Origin: Bilabrum cf. latius
Taxonomy: Eukaryota; Bigyra: Bicosoecida; Bigyra; Bicosoecida
Assembly (NCBI GenBank): GCA_965178125.1
Contig: OZ237770.1
Location: 558,001 to 622,000 of the forward strand
DNA length: 64,000 bases
Direction: 5' to 3'
Each line of letters begins with the position of its first letter. Within the stretch, counting starts at the first letter, position 1. Below the pieces are notes generated by a model. It was not told where the DNA came from and searched no databases. It saw only the letters and a list, made by a program, of their open reading frames with translations. Made by a program: the position numbers and the translations under genes. Positions 54,899 through 64,000 of the stretch are shown one piece after another.

Positions 54899-55148
54899 AA
54901 GTGATTGGGACATATCTGTATGATATGCATTTTTAAATGTAAGTAGTAGTATGGATGTGGTGGATACAATTATGTTGTTTGATTGCGTTGATAGCAGATA
55001 TTCGTTGGCCTATAGTCAAGACTAAACAGAATGCCTCTTGGCTCCTACTATTATGTCCTAACGGGTCACTGGCTGGCACTTTGGCAAGCTCCTCTCACAA
55101 GCTGGCCCAGCTGCCACTGACCTCAATTGCCATCCGATTGGCTGCTTT

Positions 55149-56678
55149 TCACTCGTCATCGGAGGAGGGTTCCGCACCGACAGCTGCCAGGAGCGCCTCC
55201 ACAGCGTCCACGGCCTCCGCATTGAGATCTCCTTCAGCCGTCTTCTCGAGGGCCGTCATCAGGTCTGCGAGCGTGCCAATTCCGTGGTCCCTCTCTTCAA
55301 TTGTTTCCTCCACGTCCTCGACCATATCGTCGAGAGTCCGGCTGACGCCCAGCGCGGTGTCATCGCAGGCAGCGAGGATGCGGTCCAGCAGGTCCCGCTG
55401 CTAGTCGGTGAAGCCGTTGTCCTCCACTCCACCGTCGTTCTCAGCGTCGTCTTGCTGGTTCTGGGCCTCGTTCTCTTCTTCCTCATCCAGCTCGTCCCCA
55501 TCCTCCTCGTCCTGCTGCACGAGCCCTATCGGAGCCTCATCCTCGTCCTCCTCTCCGGCTGCGTCTGCGTGGTACCGACCACCGATCTCCTCTTCATCTT
55601 CCTCAGAGTCCTGTCGAGGCAGTGATGCTGCTGCTCCACTCCTTGCGCCACTTGCTCCCCGCTTCTCCTGTTCAACGGCGTGGCGAGCTCCTCCGCCATA
55701 GCCCGGTTGGAGAACGGGCGATCGCTTGGGTTGCATCTTAGCCGGAGGCGCGGCTTCAGCGTGCCTGCCCTACGGCTCTGCCGATCGGGCACCCTTGCTC
55801 TTCGCCTTGCCCTTCGACTTGCTCTTCGACTTGCCCGCGGCCTTGGTCCTGGCCTTAAGTTTGGCCTTTGCCTTTTCCTTTCTCTCGGCCTCCGCCGCTC
55901 GCTTGGCTCTGAGAAGATCGTGGAGTGCTTGCTCGGTCTATGAGTCGCTGGACTCTGAGTCGTCCAGATCCATCCCGCCTTGCTCCCTCCGGGCCGTGGT
56001 GGCGCTGTGCTCCGCGACATCCTCCTCGTCGTCGTCGTCGTCGTCGTCGTCCATGGGATTCCGCTTGCTCTTCCGCGTACGAGACGCACTACTCGGTGCA
56101 GCAGCAGCGGCTCCTGAGGAACCACCGCGATCTCCTGCTGAAGCCCCGGCAGAATCCTTGACTGCCATGTCGAACACGTCTAGGAACACAGCCTCCATGC
56201 CTCCACGTGCACGCACAGAGGCCGTCCCAGCTCCATTGTCGCAGACGAACTTGAGCACGGTCGGGTAGGTCCTCCGCAGTCCGTCCATGCCTGCCTTGAA
56301 CCAGGCGTTATTGCCAGTGGAGTAGCCGCTGTCGCGCAGGCCCATAAGCAGCTGCTTCATCTTGCGGAAGCCTGGCGAGCCGAAGCTGGCTGATGCGGCC
56401 GGGTACAGGCGGCGGTCCATCGCCGTGAGCATGCCAGACGGCAGCTTGGCCTCATTCAGCGCCAGCATGGCTTCCACGCAGGCCTTGATGCCCCCCTTCT
56501 TGGTCCCGTTGTAGTGCTCCGAAGACCCGCAGAGCAGCCCGCAGTCTTGGTGGAGGCCCACAAGGGAAATCAGCAGGACCTGCTTTGGTGGAGACGCCGT
56601 CACGCCTGAAGCCAGGGCAGCCACGAGGGTGCGAGACTTGCTGGTGTGCTTGACGCTGTAGCTCTTTGCGGCGGCCAT
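55149..56678 (-). CDS. Acidic/basic low-complexity protein, paralog 4 (copy C)
   Basis: Duplicate of 30731-32260 with TAGs at 55938-55940, 55770-55772 and 55401-55403 and TGA at 55149-55151. The translated segments are identical to copies A and B. The 12-bp tandem duplication at 56835-56858 lies about 160 bp upstream of its ATG, outside the coding frame. Confidence 0.7.
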
Positions 56679-56834
56679 GGTACTCTGCGGTGACAGGGGA
56701 ACACGGGTGAGATCACGAACAGGCGCTTGAGCGCGGCAGGGAACACGGACACGAGACCTAGAGGTACTCCAGGGCAAGCTCGAGGACAAAAAAAAAAAGG
56801 CCACGACCCCGTCCACTCGGCCTCAGACCTGAGA

Positions 56835-56858
56835 CCCATGATGTTGCCCATGATGTTG
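56835..56858. repeat. 12-bp tandem duplication private to copy C
   Basis: CCCATGATGTTG occurs twice here and once at the equivalent sites in copies A and B. It lies in the SINE-like body and accounts for the 12-bp offset of everything to its right up to the next TTAGGG array. Confidence 0.95.
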
Positions 56859-56955
56859 GGTCGATCCCCCAGTCGTGGGGGGACGGACCCCAGCCCAGGA
56901 AAAAAATAAATAAATGATCGCCCCAACGGGAATCGAGCCCCGGAGACCGTCCATT

Positions 56956-59900
56956 GCTGGACCAGACCTGGACCAGCCCTGGTCGGACCCTGGACCAGCC
57001 CTGGTCGGACCCTGGACCAGCCCTGGTCGGACCCTGGACCAGCCCTGGTCGGACCCTGGACCAGCCCTGGTCGGACCCTGGACCAGCCCTGGTCGGACCC
57101 TGGACCAGCCCTGGTCGGACCCTGGACCAGCCCTGGTCGGACCCTGGACCAGCCCTGGTCGGACCCTGGACCAGCCCTGGTCGGACCCTGGACCAGCCCT
57201 GGTCGGACTCTGGACCAGCCCTGGTCGGACCCTGGACCAGCCCTGGTCGGACCCTGGACCAGCCCTGGTCGGACCTTGGACCAGCCCTGGTCGGACCCTG
57301 GACCAGCCCTGGTCGGACCCTGGACCAGCCCTGGTCGGACCCTGGACCAGCCCTGGTCGGACCCTGGACCAGCCCTGGTCGGACCCTGGACCAGCCCTGG
57401 TCGGACCCTGGACCAGCCCTGGTCGGACCCTGGACCAGCCCTGGTCGGACCCTGGACCAGCCCTGGTCGGACCCTGGACCAGCCCTGGTCGGACACTGGA
57501 CCAGCCCTGGACCAGCCCTGGACCAGCCCTGCTCGAACCCTGGACCAGCCCTGGTCGGACCCTGGACCAGCCCTGGACCAGCCCTGGACCAGCCCTGGAC
57601 CAGCACTGGACCAGCCCTGGACCAGCCCTGGTCGGACCCTGGACCAGCCCTGGACCAGCCCTGGCCGGACCCTGGACCAGCCCTGGACCAGCCCTGGCCG
57701 GACCCTGGACCAGCCCTGGACCAGCCCTGGACCAGCCCTGGTCGGACCCTGGACCAGCCCTGGTCGGACCCTGGACCAGCCCTGGTCGGACTCTGGACCA
57801 GCCCTGGTCGGACCTTGGACCAGCCCTGGACCAGCCCTGGACCAGCCCTGGTCGGACCCTGGACCAGCCCTGGTCGGACCCTGGACCAGCCCTGGACCAG
57901 CCCTGGACCAGCCCTGGACCAGCCCTGGACCAGCCCTGGACCAGCCCTGGACCAGCCCTGGTCGGACCCTGGACCAGCCCTGGTCGGACCCTGGACCAGC
58001 CCTGGTCGAACCCTGGACCAGCCCTGGACCAGCCCTGGTCGGACCCTGGACCAGCCCTGGACCAGCCCTGGACCAGCCCTGGACCAGCCCTGGTCGGACC
58101 CTGGACCAGCCCTGGTCGGACCCTGGACCAGCCCTGGACCAGCCCTGGCCGGACCCTGGACCAGCCCTGGACCAGCCCTGGACCAGCCCTGGACCAGCCC
58201 TGGACCAGGCCTGGTCGGACCCTGGACCAGCCCTGGACCAGCCCTGGTCGGACCCTGGACCAGCCCTGGACCAGCCCTGGACCAGCCCTGGACCAGCCCT
58301 GGACCAGCCCTGGACCAGCCCTGGACCAGCCCTGGACCAGCCCTGGTCGGACCCTGGACCAGCCCTGGACCAGCCCTGGACCAGCCCTGGACCAGCCCTG
58401 GACCAGCCCTGGTCGGACCCTGGACCAGCCCTGGACCAGCCCTGGACCAGCCCTGGTCGGACCCTGGACCAGCCCTGGACCAGCCCTGGTCCAGCCCTGG
58501 ACCAGCCCTGGACCAGCCCTGGTCGGACCCTGGACCAGCCCTGGACCAGCCCTGGACCAGCCCTGGACCAGCCCTGGACCAGCCCTGGACCAGCCCTGGA
58601 CCAGCCCTGGACCAGCCCTAGACCAGCCCTGGACCAGCCCTGGACCAGCCCTGGACCAGCCCTGGACCAGCCCTGGACCAGCCCTGGTCGGACCCTGGAC
58701 CAGCCCTGGACCAGCCCTGGCCGGACCCTGGACCAGCCCTGGACCAGCCCTGCTCGAACCCTGGACCAGCCCTGGACCAGCCCTGGACCAGCCCTGGTCG
58801 GACCCTGGACCAGCCCTGGACCAGCCCTGGACCAGCCCTGGACCAGCCCTGGACCAGCCCTGGACCAGCCCTGGACCAGCCCTGGACCAGCCCTGGTCGG
58901 ACCCTGGAACAGCCCTGGTCGGACCCTGGACCAGCCCTGGACCAGCCCTGGTCGGACCCTGGACCAGCCCTGGACCAGCCCTGGACCAGCCCTGGACCAG
59001 CCCTGGTCGGACCCTGGACCAGCCCTGGTCGGACCCTGGACCAGCCCTGGACCAGCCCTGGTCGGACCCTGGACCAGCCCTGGACCAGCCCTGGACCAGC
59101 CCTGGAACAGCCCTGGACCAGCCCTGGTCGGACCCTGGACCAGCCCTGGACCAGCCCTGGACCAGCCCTGGTCGGACCCTGGACCAGCCCTGGATCAGCC
59201 CTGGACCAGCCCTGGACCAGCCCTGGACCAGCCCTGGACCAGCCCTGGACCAGCCCTGGACCAGCCCTGGACCAGCCCTGGACCAGCCCTGGACCAGCCC
59301 TGGTCGGACCCTGGACCAGCCCTGGACCAGCCCTGGTCGGACCCTGGACCAGCCCTGGACCAGCCCTGGACCAGCCCTGGAACAGCCCTGGACCAGCCCT
59401 GGTCGGACCCTGGACCAGCCCTGGACCAGCCCTGGACCAGCCCTGGTCGGACCCTGGACCAGCCCTGGATCAGCCCTGGACCAGCCCTGGACCAGCCCTG
59501 GACCAGCCCTGGACCAGCCCTGGACCAGCCCTGGACCAGCCCTGGACCAGCCCTGGACCAGCCCTGGACCAGCCCTGGTCGGACCCTGGACCAGCCCTGG
59601 ACCAGCCCTGGTCGGACCCTGGACCAGCCCTGGACCAGCCCTGGACCAGCCCTGGACCAGCCCTGGACCAGCCCTGGTCGGACCCTGGACCAGCCCTGGA
59701 CCAGCCCTGGTCGGACCCTGGACCAGCCCTGGTCGGACCCTGGACCAGCCCTGGTCGGACCTTGGACCAGCCCTGGTCGGACCCTGGACCAGCCCTGGTC
59801 GGACCCTGGACCAGCCCTGGTCGGACCCTGGACCAGCCCTGGACCAGCCCTGGACCAGCCCTGGACCAGCCCTGGGCCAGCCCTGGACCAGCCCTGGACC

Positions 59901-60571
59901 AGCCCTGGACCAGCCCTGGAACAGCCCTGGTCGGACCCTGGACCAGCCCTGGACCAGCCCTGGTCGGACTCTGGACCAGCCCTGGACCAGCCCTGGACCA
60001 GCCCTGGACCAGCCCTGGACCAGCCCTGGACCAGCCCTGGACCAGCCCTGGACCAGCCCTGGTCGGACCCTGGACCAGCCCTGGTCGGACCCTGGACTAG
60101 CCCTGGACCAGCCCTGGCCGGACCCTGGACCAGCCCTGGACCAGCCCTGGACCAGCCCTGGACCAGCCCTGGACCAGCCCTGGTCGGACCCTGGACCAGC
60201 CCTGGACCAGCCCTGGACCAGCCCTGGTCGGACCCTGGACCAGCCCTGGGCCAGCCCTGGACCAGCCCTGGACCAGCCCTGGACCAGCCCTGGACCAGCC
60301 CTGGACCAGCCCTGGACCAGCCCTGGACCAGCCCTGGACCAGCCCTGGACCAGCCCTGGTCGGACCCTGGACCAGCCCTGGACCAGCCCTGGACCAGCCC
60401 TGGACCAGCCCTGGACCAGCCCTGGCCGGACCCTGGACCAGCCCTGGACCAGCCCTGGACCAGCCCTGGACCAGCCCTGGACCAGCCCTGGACCAGCCCT
60501 GGACCAGCCCTGGACCAGCCCTGGACCAGCCCTGGTCGGACCCTGGACCAGCCCTGGTCGGACCCTGGACC
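56956..60571. repeat. 11-bp minisatellite (copy C)
   Basis: Same unit order as copies A and B. Confidence 0.96.
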
Positions 60572-61129
60572 AATGGCCGAAATACAGATATCACGTCTGA
60601 AACGCACGCTACTTATTTTTTTCGCAAACTTTCCGCAGCCGTGAACGAAACCGCGCAGAATCAGAAACACTCATATTGCGCTCCTTGTATTCAATTGCAG
60701 AGGCGCATACTTGGCATATAGCTACTATAGCATATTGTGCATACAACCCTAAAGCAAACGTGAGTCAAATCGATGGGGTATGCGTGGGGATTGCCTCGCG
60801 CAATGCGCTTTGCGCAACGTGGTGAACACGTTTGGCTCAATTGCGCGACAGCTAGCACTCGTTGGAACTAATCTCGCGCATATTATCAAATAATATAACA
60901 TACTGCAAACAATTGCGCGGCGATATATAGGCTGCGCGCCCAATGCTCACTTTGCTTGCGGCAGGTGTGCTGCGACAACATTTGTGGTGGCCCGGATCAG
61001 GTTGCGGAACCTGATGCGCGGCACCGCCGTGACGAGTGCGCCACCAGGGAACAACGCATCGTACCATCATACTAATCACATCCCAAGTATATTATATATC
61101 CTTGTGGCATCTCTGTCCGCAGTCTGGTC

Positions 61130-61622
61130 ATGGCGCAGTCCACGTACGACGCCACCAAGCATGTGAAGGCTCTCGATTACCTCCGGGCCTTCCTGGACCG
61201 CCGCGCGAAGGGCTACGCTCAGAACCCGCATCGCGTGCGCATCGGAGTCCCAGGGCCACTTCAACCAGGAGGTGCCGCCCTGCCTGGCCCGCCGGCCGGC
61301 GAGGCGCAGGCCCAGATCCCGGCCCAGGTGGGGCCAGCGCCAGGCGGCCATGCCGCCGGGGGGGGCGATGCGGCAGGCCTGCCGGCCCCCGTCCCAGCCA
61401 TCGGCGAGCATGCTCCGGAGCACCAGCACCAGCAGCAAGAGGGCGCCCACCAACCACCACCTGGTGCAGCTCTTGCTGCTGGCCAGCAGGCGATGCCCGC
61501 CGCCCCGCCCCAGCACCCGGCTGGTCCGGGTGCCAACCTGCCGGTCCCAGGAGGCTTGCAGCCCGAGCCGCCAGCTGGCGAGGCCGACGCCTTCCTCCCG
61601 ATCCCGGAGCCCCAGCAGGAGC
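61130..61622 (+). pseudogene. 5' fragment of the giant gene (copy C)
   Basis: Same sequence and break as 36700-37192. Confidence 0.92.
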
Positions 61623-61629
61623 TTTTTTT

Positions 61630-62484
61630 GGGTTAGGGTTAGGGTTAGGGTTAGGGTTAGGGTTAGGGTTAGGGTTAGGGTTAGGGTTAGGGTTAGGGTT
61701 AGGGTTAGGGTTAGGGTTAGGGTTAGGGTTAGGGTTAGGGTTAGGGTTAGGGTTAGGGTTAGGGTTAGGGTTAGGGTTAGGGTTAGGGTTAGGGTTAGGG
61801 TTAGGGTTAGGGTTAGGGTTAGGGTTAGGGTTAGGGTTAGGGTTAGGGTTAGGGTTAGGGTTAGGGTTAGGGTTAGGGTTAGGGTTAGGGTTAGGGTTAG
61901 GGTTAGGGTTAGGGTTAGGGTTAGGGTTAGGGTTAGGGTTAGGGTTAGGGTTAGGGTTAGGGTTAGGGTTAGGGTTAGGGTTAGGGTTAGGGTTAGGGTT
62001 AGGGTTAGGGTTAGGGTTAGGGTTAGGGTTAGGGTTAGGGTTAGGGTTAGGGTTAGGGTTAGGGTTAGGGTTAGGGTTAGGGTTAGGGTTAGGGTTAGGG
62101 TTAGGGTTAGGGTTAGGGTTAGGGTTAGGGTTAGGGTTAGGGTTAGGGTTAGGGTTAGGGTTAGGGTTAGGGTTAGGGTTAGGGTTAGGGTTAGGGTTAG
62201 GGTTAGGGTTAGGGTTAGGGTTAGGGTTAGGGTTAGGGTTAGGGTTAGGGTTAGGGTTAGGGTTAGGGTTAGGGTTAGGGTTAGGGTTAGGGTTAGGGTT
62301 AGGGTTAGGGTTAGGGTTAGGGTTAGGGTTAGGGTTAGGGTTAGGGTTAGGGTTAGGGTTAGGGTTAGGGTTAGGGTTAGGGTTAGGGTTAGGGTTAGGG
62401 TTAGGGTTAGGGTTAGGGTTAGGGTTAGGGTTAGGGTTAGGGTTAGGGTTAGGGTTAGGGTTAGGGTTAGGGTTAGGGTTAGGG
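61630..62484 (+). repeat. Interstitial telomeric array (copy C), 855 bp
   Basis: Two units shorter than copy B, one shorter than copy A. Confidence 0.98.
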
Positions 62485-62535
62485 TATCTAATATAAAGTC
62501 AGGGACAGGGTCGGGGAAAAAATATTTTCATCTTC

Positions 62536-63573
62536 ATTTTTTTGTCGAAAATGTGCCCTCTGCGATCTCAGCAACTAGAATAGGTATGAAGATGATTCAA
62601 ACTGTTTTGGGATGGCCTAGGGCCATATCATGGGGCAAATGTTCCCCAGGTTCCGTTTTGACCGCGCGGCGACGATACTGGCTGATGAAGATTTACATGC
62701 CGAAAATGTGCCCTCTGCGATCTCAGCAACTAGAATAGGTATGAAGATGATTCAAACTGTTTTGGGACGGCCTAGGGCCATATCATGGGGCAAATGTTCC
62801 CCAGGTTCCGTTTTGACCGCGCGGCGACGATACTGGCTGATGAAGATTTACATGCCGAAAATGTGCCCTCTGCGATCTCAGCAACTAGAATAGGTATGAA
62901 GATGATTCAAACTGTTTTGGGATGGCCTAGGGCCATATCATGGGGCAAATGTTCCCCAGGTTCCGTTTTGACCGCGCGGCGACGATACTGGCTGATGAAG
63001 ATTTACATGCCGAAAATGTGCCCTCTGCGATCTCAGCAACTAGAATAGGTATGAAGATGATTCAAACTGTTTTGGGACGGCCTAGGGCCATATCATGGGG
63101 CAAATGTTCCCCAGGTTCCGTTTTGACCGCGCGGCGACGATACTGGCTGATGAAGATTTACATGCCGAAAATGTGCCCTCTGCGATCTCAGCAACTAGAA
63201 TAGGTATGAAGATGATTCAAACTGTTTTGGGACGGCCTAGGGCCATATCATGGGGCAAATGTTCCCCAGGTTCCGTTTTGACCGCGCGGCGACGATACTG
63301 GCTGATGAAGATTTACATGCCGAAAATGTGCCCTCTGCGATCTCAGCAACTAGAATAGGTATGAAGATGATTCAAACTGTTTTGGGACGGCCTAGGGCCA
63401 TATCATGGGGCAAATGTTCCCCAGGTTCCGTTTTGACCGCGCGGCGACGATACTGGCTGATGAAGATTTACATGCCGAAAATGTGCCCTCTGCGATCTCA
63501 GCAACTAGAATAGGTATGAAGATGATTCAAACTGTTTTGGGACGGCCTAGGGCCATATCATGGGGCAAATGTT
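62536..63573. repeat. 155-bp satellite, subfamily D (copy C)
   Basis: Equivalent to 38112-39149. Confidence 0.95.
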
Positions 63574-63627
63574 TGCCAGGGTTTGTTTACATCATGCAGC
63601 GGAAGTATGGAGTTTTCAAACTCACCC

Positions 63628-63815
63628 GGTTAGGGTTAGGGTTAGGGTTAGGGTTAGGGTTAGGGTTAGGGTTAGGGTTAGGGTTAGGGTTAGGGTTAGG
63701 GTTAGGGTTAGGGTTAGGGTTAGGGTTAGGGTTAGGGTTAGGGTTAGGGTTAGGGTTAGGGTTAGGGTTAGGGTTAGGGTTAGGGTTAGGGTTAGGGTTA
63801 GGGTTAGGGTTAGGG
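63628..63815 (+). repeat. Interstitial telomeric array (copy C), about 31 units
   Basis: Same length as in copies A and B, followed by the junction at 63816-63866. Confidence 0.97.
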
Positions 63816-63866
63816 TATCTAATATAAAGTCAGGGACAGGGTCGGGGAAAAAATATTTTCATCTTC

Positions 63867-64000
63867 AATATTTGTCGAAAAACGACGTGCTACGATCTCG
63901 GCAACTACAGGTGATATGAAGACCGTTCAAACTGCATCGGGACGGCCTGGGGGCACAACATGGGCCAAATGTTCCCCAGGTTCCGTTCTGGCCGCGCGGC
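63867..64000. repeat. 155-bp satellite, subfamily E (copy C, cut by window end)
   Basis: Start of the block equivalent to 39443-40364; the window ends within the first monomer. Confidence 0.93.

Larger units (their letters stand above)
53772..64000 (+). repeat. 12,209-bp segmental duplication, copy C (cut by window end)
   Basis: Same order as copies A and B up to satellite E. It carries a 12-bp tandem duplication of CCCATGATGTTG (56835-56858) and one fewer TTAGGG in the array at 61630 than copy A. It continues past the window. Confidence 0.95.

Noticed and set aside
29354-64000. Assembly error as the sole source of the 12.2-kb copies
   Set aside because: Not excluded, but copies have private differences (12-bp duplication in C, a base change in B, one-unit array changes), so at least distinct sequences were assembled. 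Long reads are needed to settle it.

Overview
The window is nuclear DNA from a eukaryote, most likely a GC-rich protist or alga whose lineage I cannot name from sequence alone. It has long (TTAGGG)n arrays, several satellite families, a tRNA-derived SINE-like element with A and B boxes, a TATA-like promoter, and a few intronless-looking genes with strongly GC-rich codons. Most of the long open frames in the window lie inside tandem repeats and are not genes.

Layout. 1-3560: a 173-bp satellite with an 8-monomer higher-order repeat. 4019-5957: a 174-bp satellite split by about 500 bp. 6876-7871: a gene for a probable secreted protein. 8161-8657: a 53-bp minisatellite. 9061-12143: a telomere-type array, a fixed 51-bp junction, and a 155-bp satellite. 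12141-14613: a 22-bp minisatellite. 14880-16790: a broken gene end, a second telomeric array, the junction, and more 155-bp satellite. 17098-26511: the only complete gene pair, divergently arranged, with a 513-codon acidic/basic protein gene (minus) and a 2328-codon gene (plus). 26628-29110: an 839-bp tandem repeat. 29354-64000: a 12,209-bp segmental duplication in about 2.8 head-to-tail copies. Each copy carries a diverged copy of the minus-strand gene, a 3.6-kb 11-bp minisatellite, a 5' fragment of the large gene cut off by TTAGGG repeats, and three further telomere/junction/155-bp modules.

Two observations stand out. First, every gene I can defend has one or more in-frame TAG codons, with no in-frame TAA or TGA and no frameshift, and each ends at TGA. 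There are 17 independent TAG sites in three unrelated gene families, including one conserved between diverged paralogs. The simplest reading is a nuclear code in which UAG is sense. Decay of CAG-, GAG- or AAG-rich genes is the main rival.

Second, all TTAGGG arrays run in the same direction. Nearly every one starts by cutting off a sequence that is intact elsewhere in the window (two genes, an 839-bp repeat, two 155-bp monomers), and every long one ends at the same 51-bp junction leading into 155-bp satellite. This looks like broken ends healed by telomere addition and then joined head to tail into subtelomeric modules, comparable in architecture to tandem Y' elements of yeast. The functions of the proteins are not recognisable.
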